From an uncultured Clostridia bacterium (lineage in GTDB: Bacteria; Bacillota; Clostridia; Oscillospirales; QAKW01), in NCBI GenBank assembly GCA_944387895.1, contig CALXGQ010000008.1, forward strand, positions 51,845-115,844: 64,000 nt of DNA. The letters run 5' to 3'. Position 1 is the first letter of the stretch; each line of letters starts with the position of its first letter. A program made the translations under genes and the position numbers. This document shows positions 27,147-36,123 of this stretch, piece after piece. A model generated the notes under the pieces. The model saw nothing but the letters and a program-made list of their open reading frames with translations, ran no database searches and was not told the origin of the DNA.

Positions 27147-27150
27147 GACG

Positions 27151-27236
27151 TGGTGCCGGTGGTGGGACTTGAACCCACACGGTGTTGCCACCAACGGATT
27201 TTGAGTCCGCATCGTCTGCCATTCCGACACACCGGC
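27151..27236 (-). tRNA. tRNA-Leu(CAA)
   Basis: An 86-base class II tRNA on the minus strand. The acceptor 5' strand GCCGGTG pairs with CACCGGC before an encoded terminal ACCA. The anticodon loop is C-T-CAA-A-A on stem GCGGA/TCCGT, reading UUG. The long variable arm (TGGTGGCAACACC) and T arm with GTTCAAGTC confirm the leucine class. Confidence 0.96.
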
Positions 27237-27253
27237 TTATAACAACGTATTTA

Positions 27254-27282
27254 ATTATATGCGATCCCCTTCAAAAAATCAA
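27254..27282 (-). promoter_or_regulatory. Promoter of tRNA-Leu
   Basis: Minus strand TTGATT (27282-27277), 17-base spacer, TATAAT (27259-27254), placed 18 bases before the tRNA. Confidence 0.78.
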
Positions 27283-27340
27283 GGGTAATTTTTAAAATAT
27301 CCGATTTTCTCTTTGTTTTCAGTATGAAGTGACGCCGTAT

Positions 27341-27372
27341 AAAAAGGGCACAGGCTCAGCCTGTGCCCTTTT
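27341..27372. terminator. Terminator at the end of the carbohydrate ABC cluster
   Basis: AAAAAGGGCACAGGCT pairs with AGCCTGTGCCCTTTT around a C-A loop, with T-runs on both strands. It ends the minus-strand cluster 22 bases after the last stop. Confidence 0.92.
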
Positions 27373-27394
27373 CTTATTTGACCATTCGGTTCTT

Positions 27395-28399
27395 TTAGCC
27401 GACGATACCGCTGCGGGCGATCGATTCTGTAAACTTCTTCTGCAAGATAATAAAGGTGATCAGCAGAGGAGCGATATACAAAATGATGCCGGAGCGCAGA
27501 ATGGGATAAAGCGATATCGGATCCTGAGAGGAATAAGCTCCGCCATAGCCCGTCATAATGCCATGCATGTTGCTCAAAACAGACGGTAGCGTATCTACAT
27601 TAGGCAGGAACATCGGTACGGTATAATAATCGTTCCAGTACCAGACGATACAGAACAAAAAGACCGTAGTAAACGCGGGGATCGCGTTGGGAACCAGGAT
27701 CCGCAGGAACGTGCGCATTGCGCCGCATCCATCGATATAGGCGGCCTCCTCCAGCTCCTTGGGAAATCCGCTGAAGAACTGACGGTATACGAAAATGAAC
27801 AAGCCGCTCTTCAAACCGGATGCAAACAAAGCCGGTAGAATGAAGCACCAAAGAGAGTCTGTAAGCTCAAAATACGGTTCGCTGATCCAGCCTACCGCGT
27901 GCATGGCGGTAGCCATATAAAGAGGATCAAATTGCCGGAAATTGGTATACAGAGCGGTCATGATCGTGGACGGCGGAACAATAATCGTCAGCAGTACCAG
28001 GAAAAAGAGAACACCCTTCCCGCGGAATTTAAACCGCGCAAATCCATATCCTGCCAAAGCGCAGGAACAAACCTGCAGAATCGTTGGCCAGAAGGATACG
28101 TTAAAGGTATTCTTCAGAGAAGTGGAAAAATCCAGAACCTGCCAGGCGCTCTTGAAATTCTCAAGCGTGAAATGCTTGGGGATATAGATGATCGTCGTAT
28201 CATACATATCCTGCTGCGTCCGGATCGCCTGGGAAAAACTGTAGATCAGAGGGTATAAAATAATATAGGACAGACCAATCAAAATCAAGGCAATAGCCAA
28301 GCTGGTGATAAACCGGGTAAGCACATAGCCCCACATTCTTTTATCAGCTTTTTTGCGGTTTTTGCCGAATTGATGTTTGAATGCTTTAATTAACTGCAT
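27395..28399 (-). CDS. Carbohydrate ABC transporter permease (MalG type), second pair
   Basis: 334-residue inner-membrane permease with six predicted helices and an N-terminal basic tail (QLIKAFKHQFGKNRKKADKR). The EAA-loop contacting the ATPase reads ELEEAAYIDGCGAMRTFLRILVPNAIPAF, of which the EAA...G core is clear. Family members import sugars or oligosaccharides. AAGGAGG precedes the ATG. It is the last gene of the cluster, 19 bases after its MalF-type partner. There is no ATPase gene here, so a shared MsmX-type ATPase encoded elsewhere is probably used (inference). Confidence 0.9.
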   Translation of the reverse strand: MQLIKAFKHQFGKNRKKADKRMWGYVLTRFITSLAIALILIGLSYIILYPLIYSFSQAIRTQQDMYDTTIIYIPKHFTLENFKSAWQVLDFSTSLKNTFNVSFWPTILQVCSCALAGYGFARFKFRGKGVLFFLVLLTIIVPPSTIMTALYTNFRQFDPLYMATAMHAVGWISEPYFELTDSLWCFILPALFASGLKSGLFIFVYRQFFSGFPKELEEAAYIDGCGAMRTFLRILVPNAIPAFTTVFLFCIVWYWNDYYTVPMFLPNVDTLPSVLSNMHGIMTGYGGAYSSQDPISLYPILRSGIILYIAPLLITFIILQKKFTESIARSGIVG

Positions 28400-28418
28400 A
28401 TTGTTATTCCCTCCTTTC

Positions 28419-29807
28419 TTAACCGGACTTCTTCTCGAGCAGCTTGAACACCAGGAACACCAGACCGATGATGCCCAAAATTACTCCGAAGAACACCCAC
28501 GATGCGGCGGCCGCTGAGCCGAAGTCAAAGGTCGAGTTGAGATACTTGTCGATTTCCTTCAACACGGCATTATCCGTATCGCTGAAGGTATCGACGATCG
28601 TATAGACAATATTTACCAGGATGATCGGCGCCACATTGGGGAAGGTGATCAGCCAGAAGGTTTCCCATGCGGATGCACCTTCAACGTCGCTTGCCTCATA
28701 AAGCGACGGAGAAATACTCTGCAATGCAGCAAGGAACAGCAGAATCTGGATACCGGAATCCCAGACAACATCAAAGATCCGATCGGCGACCAGCGTCATA
28801 TATTCTGTCATCTGATCGCCAAGGCCAAGCGATGTCAGAAATTCGGTCGCGTCCGCTACTTCAAACAACACGCCGTTGCTGACTTCACCTTCAAGCACCG
28901 CATTGGCATCGCTGGTTGAATTGAAGGTGGTCATAACCACGCCGGTGGTAACGATAACAGGCAGGAAAAAGATACCCCGAACAAGGCCGCGGCCGGGAAA
29001 CTTTCGATTCAGCAGCACGGCAACAAAAAGGCTGAAAATCAGGATAACCGGCACATTGACCAGCAGATCGGTAAAGGTATCAGCCAGCGCCTGCGCATAA
29101 GATGCGCCGCTGGTCAAAAGCTCTTTATAATTGTTGAGCCCGACCCAGGTGCAGGCATAGTTATCAAACACCGAAACTTCAGAAAAGGAGAACCGCAGGG
29201 ACTGGAAGCACGGAACGGCAAAAAACATAAGGAATCCGATAAACCAGGGCAAAACAAACATAAAACCGGTGAATGCCTGCTTGGATTCATAGGAGATAGC
29301 GCGTTTTTTCTTGCCGGGCTTCTCGACAGCCGGAAGTTTCTGGCCGCTCTTTTTGGCAAGCTTACGCTCCTCGATTTCAGCCAGACGCTGATCCCGCTCT
29401 TTTTTGGCCGCCCGATTTTGCCGGACAGCCTCCAGCTGTTCCGGCGTCAGATGAGAAAGCTGATCGACGATGCGTGCTTTCTGCTCCTCGCTGAGCTGCT
29501 TCTTTTCGATTTCTTCCTGACGCAGCCGGGCCGCTTCCTCTTCGGCAGCGATCCGGGCAGCTTCTTCCGCCGCCGCTTTTGCTGCTTTTGCAGCACGCAA
29601 AGCAGCGATCTGTTCGGCGGAGAGCTGGGAAAGGCGGTCGCGAGCAATCTGCTGCGCACGCTTGGGATCCTGCTTGGAAAGAATCGAAGCAATCTCCGTA
29701 TTGCTGCGCTCGACAGGTTTTTCCGCTTCGGCAGGTTCGGCGGTTTCATTCACCTCGACCTGAGCTTCCAAAGCTTCCTGATTCAAGTCTTTTTTCTTTT
29801 TGCTCAT
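28419..29807 (-). CDS. Carbohydrate ABC permease (MalF type) with charged N-terminal extension
   Basis: 462 residues: a standard permease of about 290 residues preceded by about 175 extra residues. The extension is Lys/Glu/Ala rich, probably helical or coiled coil, and holds two related units, RLSQLSAEQIAALRAAK (58-74) and DQLSHLTPEQLEAVRQNR (115-132). Transmembrane helices begin near residue 180. The EAA-like loop is SLYEASDVEGASAWETFWLI. The start ATG overlaps the DUF5696 stop as ATGA. The extension would lie in the cytoplasm and may dock the ATPase or another partner. It pairs with the permease that follows. Confidence 0.88.
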   Translation of the reverse strand: MSKKKKDLNQEALEAQVEVNETAEPAEAEKPVERSNTEIASILSKQDPKRAQQIARDRLSQLSAEQIAALRAAKAAKAAAEEAARIAAEEEAARLRQEEIEKKQLSEEQKARIVDQLSHLTPEQLEAVRQNRAAKKERDQRLAEIEERKLAKKSGQKLPAVEKPGKKKRAISYESKQAFTGFMFVLPWFIGFLMFFAVPCFQSLRFSFSEVSVFDNYACTWVGLNNYKELLTSGASYAQALADTFTDLLVNVPVILIFSLFVAVLLNRKFPGRGLVRGIFFLPVIVTTGVVMTTFNSTSDANAVLEGEVSNGVLFEVADATEFLTSLGLGDQMTEYMTLVADRIFDVVWDSGIQILLFLAALQSISPSLYEASDVEGASAWETFWLITFPNVAPIILVNIVYTIVDTFSDTDNAVLKEIDKYLNSTFDFGSAAAASWVFFGVILGIIGLVFLVFKLLEKKSG

Positions 29808-32032
29808 GCGTTTCCACCCCCTACCACAGTAAAGTCATTTGCGGCTATCGTTACGCCGTTGACAATCACCTCGGAAACCCCGTAATTCACATAGACCTGC
29901 GCTCCATTGGAGAAGGTTGTAATTCTAACATCTTCGGAGAAGATTTGATGATCGGTAATCGTGCTGCTTCCTACCGCATCATAAACGGGCTTCAGACGAT
30001 TGTATTTTGCGATCATCTCATCATAGTGATCATCCACCGCACAGGCGTAAGAGGAAGTAAATTCCGTATCCTGGAAGGAAGTGGAATCCGCATCCATCAG
30101 CAGATAGTAAAGGCTCATTCCGGTTTCTGCCAGCCTCAGAATCAGATCATCCTGCTCGGAATTCAGATTGAAGGGTTCCGAAGCAAGATTGACATACCCG
30201 CGGAAAACGATCTGATAGAACGGTACTTCCTGCTCCGCTATATTGTTGTGGCTTCCGAAGACCGGCGCCTCCAAAATGTTGTCGACATAGGGAGCGGCAT
30301 ACCCATTTCCGCCGTTGGTATTGACAATCCCATCGGCTCCTGCAGCTTCTTTGGCTTTCTGGTAAACCTGAGCCATATAAGCAGCGGACTCATCACGGGT
30401 AGAAACATTCTGCAAATTGTATGCGCAATACAGCGTTGAACCAATAGAGCCAAAGGAGAAATTCTTCACATTCCACTTCAGCGCGTTGTTTATGAATTCT
30501 TCCGCATATTCCGGCATATACCGGGGATGAATCAACTGATAAGCGATACTGGTCTTATCCAGAGAACCGGCGGCGGAAATTCTTTCCTTGTAAATCGTTA
30601 CAGGAGAAGAATCCAGACCGTAGGCGGTGTTCTTGAACTTCTTGACATCGGAATTACCGCCATAAAATGCCTGCAAATCGACGTCGAAGGAAAGGTTGTA
30701 GTTCTCAATACCGTTCACCGTATCAATCAGGCTTTGCAGATCTTTTTTGCCACCCAGAACAGAATTGGCGGAAAATTTCGTTTTCATCGTTGTTTCAAGA
30801 CCGCCGGGCGCCCAGCCCAGATAATTGATATAGGCCTTGCTCACCTCGTCGGTCTGGAGCCGTCCGACCAGCTCTTCCGCTTCGGAATAGGAAGTCAGCT
30901 CATCATTGCCGGTATACGGTATTCCCAAAAAGTGCTTTGACTTTTTTACGGAACCATACAGCGTTACGCACAAGGCGTTGGAAATAGATTCGTTTACCTT
31001 ATCCATCCCATCTTCTTCAATCAGATATTCCCGATATTTCTCGGCCATACCAACATAAGAGGCATCGTCACCATCCAGAAAATACAGACGGGAAATATAA
31101 TTTTCGGGAAGATCATCAGAATAATAAGAACCGGTTCCGCTGATGCCGGTCGCATTCCGGCGGTTCTGGGTATCGCGGACATTGACGCAGGTATACATCG
31201 TATTATAGCTGTTTTTATAATTGCTGATGTATCCGCGAACCTCGCTGACAGCCGCGCCGCTTTCAATGACATTCAGATATGCCTCACCGTTTTTCACCAT
31301 GCCGTAGACAGGCAGCCGCAGCGCCTCGTTCCAGTTGGTGAAATATGCCTGATCGGCCACTTCGGTGGGGTTGTTGTCGTAAAAATGGCCTTCGTCCTCG
31401 GCGCCGAACTCATAAGAGTTCAAAACGCCGCGGTTGAATTCCATGAGAGAGCCGGTGCCGTCCGTCAGCAGACCGTAGCCGGTATCGTTCAGGCCGGCCG
31501 CGCCGAACATCTGATAGAGCTTGACATAAAGAACGCGGCTTTCGCCCAGCTCCTTGATCTTATCGATCATCAGCTCGACACGAACGTAATCTTCCTCCAG
31601 AGAGAGTTTGACCGGAATCGTAAAGTTGGTAGATGTGCTCTTGAAATAATAGGTCATGATCCAGTCGTCGCCCTGACGCTCCGTAATGAGAGAAGCCTCA
31701 TTGGACAAGATGGTCAGCGAGCTGAAATTATTGGTAAGATAACGCACGGTCATCTTGGAGGTCAGCTCATCGCGGGTTTCGCCCTGTGCCTTGGTATCAG
31801 ATTCCCAATCCAGAGGCGTTGAATACCAGACCGATCCCGTCTTCATGTTCATCACGGCGAAATCTCCGGTGTTGCTGTCGATGTAAAGCGCCAGATTGGC
31901 GTTTTCATCGGCCAGGGTATAGTTTCCGGCAACATCCAACTGCGCCGGCGCGGCAGATACCGGAAACGGGATCACCGTTACGCAGGAGAGGAACAGGACC
32001 AACGATAAAATAATGGATATTGTTTTTTTCAT
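29804..32032 (-). CDS. DUF5696 secreted protein, probable glycosidase-like
   Basis: 742 residues with a signal peptide (ISIILSLVLFLSCVTVIPFPVSA) probably cleaved after VSA. The body matches DUF5696, a family of large extracellular proteins resembling TIM-barrel glycoside hydrolases with an N-terminal beta domain; no catalytic acid pair can be named from this reading. Motifs such as INYLGWAPGG and FDVDLQAFYGG may form barrel strands. The ATG at 32032 is 11 bases after AAGGAGG; another at 32041 is too close to it. Coupled to the permease gene downstream and near YIP1, NHL and permease genes, it may process the imported glycan outside the cell. Confidence 0.8.
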   Translation of the reverse strand: MKKTISIILSLVLFLSCVTVIPFPVSAAPAQLDVAGNYTLADENANLALYIDSNTGDFAVMNMKTGSVWYSTPLDWESDTKAQGETRDELTSKMTVRYLTNNFSSLTILSNEASLITERQGDDWIMTYYFKSTSTNFTIPVKLSLEEDYVRVELMIDKIKELGESRVLYVKLYQMFGAAGLNDTGYGLLTDGTGSLMEFNRGVLNSYEFGAEDEGHFYDNNPTEVADQAYFTNWNEALRLPVYGMVKNGEAYLNVIESGAAVSEVRGYISNYKNSYNTMYTCVNVRDTQNRRNATGISGTGSYYSDDLPENYISRLYFLDGDDASYVGMAEKYREYLIEEDGMDKVNESISNALCVTLYGSVKKSKHFLGIPYTGNDELTSYSEAEELVGRLQTDEVSKAYINYLGWAPGGLETTMKTKFSANSVLGGKKDLQSLIDTVNGIENYNLSFDVDLQAFYGGNSDVKKFKNTAYGLDSSPVTIYKERISAAGSLDKTSIAYQLIHPRYMPEYAEEFINNALKWNVKNFSFGSIGSTLYCAYNLQNVSTRDESAAYMAQVYQKAKEAAGADGIVNTNGGNGYAAPYVDNILEAPVFGSHNNIAEQEVPFYQIVFRGYVNLASEPFNLNSEQDDLILRLAETGMSLYYLLMDADSTSFQDTEFTSSYACAVDDHYDEMIAKYNRLKPVYDAVGSSTITDHQIFSEDVRITTFSNGAQVYVNYGVSEVIVNGVTIAANDFTVVGGGNA

Positions 32033-32050
32033 CGGTTTCATCCCCTCCTT

Positions 32051-32734
32051 TTACGACAAGAGCCTCATGCGGCACTCGGTATAAATCGTTAATATGAACA
32101 CATAAAGCTGCTGCATCAGCACAACAAACAGGAACATCAGGAAGAAGATGACCGCCATCGCTACAAGGGATGCAATAGCATTGAGAAACGTACCCCAGAA
32201 GGTGTAGTTGTGAATCACCATCAATCCGTAGAACATCAGGATTATAAACCAGATCTGCACGCACACCCCCGCTATGGTGACAAAGGTATATTCATCTTCC
32301 ACAAGAAACCGGGAAAAAATGGTGCTGATGATGTTGTATCCGATCAGCGGGGTGAGATTATAGCAGATCATGATATAGATATCCACCATGCGTCCCTCGC
32401 CGTTGAGAAGCGTACACAACGACCAGTTTCCTACTACAAACAGAAGCACCAGCAAACCTGAAGTACACAGGACGATCAGGATGTTGAAATCCTTGATGCG
32501 GAGCGTGGAAAAAATAAATCCGGTGGCGACTTCCTGAATGATAGCGGAAACCGAAAATGCAATCAACAGAAGCGTGGCGTAAATTGTGGATCCGTTTTTC
32601 TTGTATTTTAAATCTTCCATGGTTTCAACCGGATGATTGATCATCAAAAACGGATTCTTCTTTCCTTCAAGAAAACGTGCATAAAAGGCTTTGAGAAAAA
32701 TGTATAGGTTACTCCATAATTTCTGCATCGTCAT
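32051..32734 (-). CDS. YIP1 family membrane protein
   Basis: 227-residue polytopic protein. The N-terminal soluble segment includes NLYIFLKAFYARFLEGKKNPFL and is followed by about five helices. It resembles the YIP1 family, known from bacterial clusters with NHL-repeat proteins and ABC permeases but without known activity. GGAGG lies eight bases before the ATG at 32734, which overlaps the end of the NHL gene by 26 bases, so the two are likely coupled. It probably supports assembly of the membrane complex made by its neighbours (inference). Confidence 0.8.
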   Translation of the reverse strand: MTMQKLWSNLYIFLKAFYARFLEGKKNPFLMINHPVETMEDLKYKKNGSTIYATLLLIAFSVSAIIQEVATGFIFSTLRIKDFNILIVLCTSGLLVLLFVVGNWSLCTLLNGEGRMVDIYIMICYNLTPLIGYNIISTIFSRFLVEDEYTFVTIAGVCVQIWFIILMFYGLMVIHNYTFWGTFLNAIASLVAMAVIFFLMFLFVVLMQQLYVFILTIYTECRMRLLS

Positions 32735-34271
32735 GATCTCCACCTCCTTGCTTCTTCTCTTTGATTGCGGCAATGATCTTTTTGCCGAAGATCCTCCATA
32801 GTATCAGCAGGAGGATCAATACCACCAGCGACGTCATAATGAGATTGAAATGATCTGATATGACCGATTCCCGATACAGGGAGAAGGCGTCCTGATAATT
32901 CATTCTATCGTTCGCGATCTTAAAATGATTCAGCGCCGATTCATAGTCGCCGTATTGATAATAGACCTTTCCAAGACCGATATGCGCCAGTTCACAGTTT
33001 GCGTTACTCTTGAGTACCTCGACCCAGTAGTCCGCAGCATCCGTATACAGCCCCTGATCATAGAGAACGATCGCTTCATGCAGGATCGTGCCGTAGTCGG
33101 TCAAGTCAAAGACGGTGACGGATCCGAAATAACCATCCAACACCAGCGTTTTCTTACCAAGCTTCGCTATGGCTGTCGGCGACTGGAAGAAGCCTTCCTG
33201 CTTTCCTTTTCCGCCATAAACAAAGGTCAGGTTTCCTTCGGGGTCATATTCAAATATCTTACTGAGGTTGCTGTCCATCAGCGTAATGAATCCATCTTCA
33301 TCAACGCAGAGATCGGTAAAAATATTGCCCTGAGTCTTTGTGGCCCGGCGGACAAGGTCGCCGTAGGTTCTGGAAAGAGTGGTATTGACCTTCTGCGTAC
33401 TCTTGGCCGTTGGATCAAGAATATTGTTGCCGAGGAAGTTCATCTTCATCAACTGGTCGGTATTCTCCTCGCCTGCCGCCGCGATGACCGCATAGACAAA
33501 GCCGTATTCATCAACGACCAGATTTTCAAACTCCGTTGGCACGAAGGTAATAAAGGTGTCGTCTGCATCCTTGCCCAGCAGAGAACGGTATACCTTTCTC
33601 CAGGCAAGGGTAACCAGATCACTCAGCGAAAGCTGCACGTCGGGAGCGCCGAAATAACGCAGGAAGGAGCCGTTGGAATCAAATTCCATAATACCGTCCA
33701 GCGCGCCGCTGCATATTACATAAAGCGACATATTTTTCGCAATGGCAATCTTCGTAGGCTTGAAATCGCCGGTAAAAAGATCAGAGTCGGGCGCACCGAT
33801 CGTCTGGATGATTTTTCCGCTCTTATCTTTGTCCAGCTTCAGCACCTGACGGTTTCCGGTATCACAGATATAAATATATCCGTCCTTATCGACAACAACG
33901 CCTTCCGGCAGATTCATATAATAATCATGACCATTGGCAGAAAGGGTCGTAAGGGTTTTGATCAGCTTGAAGTTGGAATCAAAAATATGAAGGCGCACTT
34001 CACTTTCGCTTCCGTAATAGTCCAGAATGTAGATCTCATTCTGAGGGCTGACGTAAATGTCGACAGCATTTGTCAGCTCACCGACGCCCAGGTCTTCTCC
34101 GTAGTATACTTCCGCAGGAGAATATCCGGACGGCGTTTCAACCACCTCGCCATAATAATTATAATTGTAGGTGTTAAACGCCACATAGGCGGAAGAGGGG
34201 ATGATCAGCATCGAAACCAGCACGGCAACAGTCATCGCAACTGCAACTGCTTTTATCAATTTCTTCTTCAT
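32709..34271 (-). CDS. Secreted NHL beta-propeller/TPR protein with C-terminal anchor
   Basis: 520 residues: signal peptide to about residue 28 (PSSA-YVAF), an NHL-type beta-propeller (about 70-400, repeats such as LPEGVVVDKDGYIYICDTGN and QSPTAIAKL), a short TPR segment (about 405-470, LYTDAADYWVEVL and YYQYGDYESALNHF) and a C-terminal transmembrane helix (NLIMTSLVVLILLLILW) with a basic, then acidic tail. The propeller would face outside. AAGGGGGTG precedes the ATG. The gene lies between the first permease pair and YIP1. A sensing, docking or glycan-binding role is likely, but nothing in the sequence proves it. Confidence 0.82.
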   Translation of the reverse strand: MKKKLIKAVAVAMTVAVLVSMLIIPSSAYVAFNTYNYNYYGEVVETPSGYSPAEVYYGEDLGVGELTNAVDIYVSPQNEIYILDYYGSESEVRLHIFDSNFKLIKTLTTLSANGHDYYMNLPEGVVVDKDGYIYICDTGNRQVLKLDKDKSGKIIQTIGAPDSDLFTGDFKPTKIAIAKNMSLYVICSGALDGIMEFDSNGSFLRYFGAPDVQLSLSDLVTLAWRKVYRSLLGKDADDTFITFVPTEFENLVVDEYGFVYAVIAAAGEENTDQLMKMNFLGNNILDPTAKSTQKVNTTLSRTYGDLVRRATKTQGNIFTDLCVDEDGFITLMDSNLSKIFEYDPEGNLTFVYGGKGKQEGFFQSPTAIAKLGKKTLVLDGYFGSVTVFDLTDYGTILHEAIVLYDQGLYTDAADYWVEVLKSNANCELAHIGLGKVYYQYGDYESALNHFKIANDRMNYQDAFSLYRESVISDHFNLIMTSLVVLILLLILWRIFGKKIIAAIKEKKQGGGDHDDAEIME

Positions 34272-34286
34272 TGTTTTCGCACCCCC

Positions 34287-35144
34287 TTAACCCTTGATAC
34301 CGGCATGGGCCATCGTCTTTACCGTACTGCTCTGGGCAAAGATAAAGAAGATGATCGGCGGTATCATCATCAAAACGGATGCCGCATATGCCTCGCCGGC
34401 ACGGGCCACGCTTCCGGCTGCTGTTATCTGGCTCAGAGCGGTAGGAAGCGTTTTCAGCGTTTCTGTGTAGATATAAGACGATGCCGTTGCGTTCCAGTTT
34501 CGCTGGAAGGAGAAAATGGCGAGCGTCAGCCAGGCGGGTTTTATGGAGGGCATGACGATGGACCACAAGATCTTCCACTCACCCGCCCCGTCGATCCGGG
34601 CCGCTTCGATCATCGCGTCCGGTATTTCGGCCATATTCTGCTTGAGCAGGAAAACGCCCATAGTGGCCGCGATTTCAGGCAGCCAGTAGGCAAAATATGT
34701 ATCGATGATGCCGATGGTGGACATGACGAGGTATACGGGGATCTCCGTTACGCCGCCGGTGAAAAGCAGCGACCAGACAACCAGATTGAAGATCAGGTTT
34801 TTGCCCGGGAATCTGTTCTTTGCCAGCGGGTAGGCGCACATTGCGGCCGAGATAATGTGGATGACCGTTCCTACCACCGTATTCAAAATGGTGTTGAATA
34901 CATATCTGGAAAAAGGAACCCATGCGGTTGAAGTCAGGTCGAAAAGCTTTCTGAAGTTCATCAGCGTCGGGTTATTGGTGAAAAACCGCGGCGGGAAAAT
35001 AAACAGTTCATTATAGGGCTTTACCGACTGCACAACGGCATAAATCAGCGGCAGCGACATGAACGCCGCATAGAGAGCGAGCAAAAGATACGTGGAAATA
35101 TCGCCGACAACTGAGGCTTTTGTTCTTCTTAGTTTAGTTGACAC
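34287..35144 (-). CDS. Carbohydrate ABC transporter permease (MalG type), first pair
   Basis: 285-residue permease with six predicted helices. The EAA loop is AEIPDAMIEAARIDGAGEWK, the part that meets the ATPase. The start is a GTG at 35144 with AAGGAGGG upstream. It lies 19 bases after its MalF-type partner. Best matches by eye are LplC/YtcP-like and MalG-like permeases for complex saccharides. Its pair, the next pair and the giant binding protein form a set that has two membrane channels but only one visible binding protein. Confidence 0.92.
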   Translation of the reverse strand: MSTKLRRTKASVVGDISTYLLLALYAAFMSLPLIYAVVQSVKPYNELFIFPPRFFTNNPTLMNFRKLFDLTSTAWVPFSRYVFNTILNTVVGTVIHIISAAMCAYPLAKNRFPGKNLIFNLVVWSLLFTGGVTEIPVYLVMSTIGIIDTYFAYWLPEIAATMGVFLLKQNMAEIPDAMIEAARIDGAGEWKILWSIVMPSIKPAWLTLAIFSFQRNWNATASSYIYTETLKTLPTALSQITAAGSVARAGEAYAASVLMMIPPIIFFIFAQSSTVKTMAHAGIKG

Positions 35145-35163
35145 TATTGTTCACCCTCCTTTC

Positions 35164-36123
35164 TTAATCATGCGAATACCGGGCCAGCAGCTTGTTGATC
35201 AGTATCTTTGTCAGAATCATGAGAGCAAACAGCGCAACTGCCACCGCCGAGGCATAGCCCAGCTCAAAGCGGGTATTACCGAAGTCGGAAATATGCAGCG
35301 TCAGAGTATGACCCGCATAATCGACAGACGGGAACCCAAGAAGCGCCGAGGATATGGCTCCCACCGCAAAGGACGAAGCGATCTGCATGACCGCACCGAA
35401 CATCAGCATACCGCCCATCTGAGGCAGGGTGATATAAAACAGCTCCTGGAAGCGGTTGCGGACACCGTCGATGGCGCCGGCTTCGGCCAAAGAAGGATCC
35501 AGATTCTGCAAGCCGGCAACAAAGGATAGAAATCCTGTTCCCAGCGAACACCACAGCTGAACAAAAATGACGATGTTCATCATATAATCCGGATCTTTCA
35601 GCCAGGTGATCGGTTCGTCCAGGATCCCCAGGTTCATCAGAACCGAGTTGGCCAGACCATACATATCACTACTGAAAATATACTGGAAGATGAAGTAGAT
35701 ATTGGCCAGGGTCGGCGCATAGAACACCACGGTGAAAAATGCTCTTGCAATCGGCGGCAGATCGTTGATAAACCATGCGAAAATAAAGCAGAGCAGATAA
35801 CTGACCGGCCCGGTTATCACAGCAAATTGCAGCGTATTTTTCAGGGCGATCAGAAAGACGCTGTCCTCAAGGAACATCCGCAGATAGTTGTCCCAACCAA
35901 TAAACACCGGGGGATTCAAAATGTCGAACCGGGTAAAGGAAAGGACTACGGAGGCGCCGATCGGTATAATGGTAAACAGCGCAAAGAAAACCATAAAAGG
36001 CAAAATCATCAGATAATTGATTTTATTATCTTTCATCTGCTTCCAGGTCAGCGCAGCTCTCTCGGAAAAAGACAGTCTTTTCTTTTTCAGCAATTCAATT
36101 TCACGTTGTTTGGTTGCAGCCAT
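35164..36123 (-). CDS. Carbohydrate ABC transporter permease (MalF type), first pair
   Basis: 319-residue permease. After a basic N-terminal tail (AATKQREIELLKKKRLSF), six helices begin near residue 35. The EAA-like loop is PSLAEAGAIDGVRNRFQ. The ATG at 36123 shares its A with the TGA of the binding-protein gene (TGATG), and GGAGGCGA precedes it. The longer frame upstream lies within the previous gene and is not used. This coupling ties it to the binding protein as the primary import channel. Confidence 0.92.
   Translation of the reverse strand: MAATKQREIELLKKKRLSFSERAALTWKQMKDNKINYLMILPFMVFFALFTIIPIGASVVLSFTRFDILNPPVFIGWDNYLRMFLEDSVFLIALKNTLQFAVITGPVSYLLCFIFAWFINDLPPIARAFFTVVFYAPTLANIYFIFQYIFSSDMYGLANSVLMNLGILDEPITWLKDPDYMMNIVIFVQLWCSLGTGFLSFVAGLQNLDPSLAEAGAIDGVRNRFQELFYITLPQMGGMLMFGAVMQIASSFAVGAISSALLGFPSVDYAGHTLTLHISDFGNTRFELGYASAVAVALFALMILTKILINKLLARYSHD

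Noticed and set aside
26795..27232. A 145-codon minus-strand frame running through tRNA-Leu
   Set aside because: It reads through the tRNA gene and its terminator; such frames near tRNA genes are spurious.
32925..34931. A 668-codon plus-strand frame across the NHL and permease genes
   Set aside because: It overlaps two well-supported minus-strand genes, shows no recognisable domain and lacks start signals.
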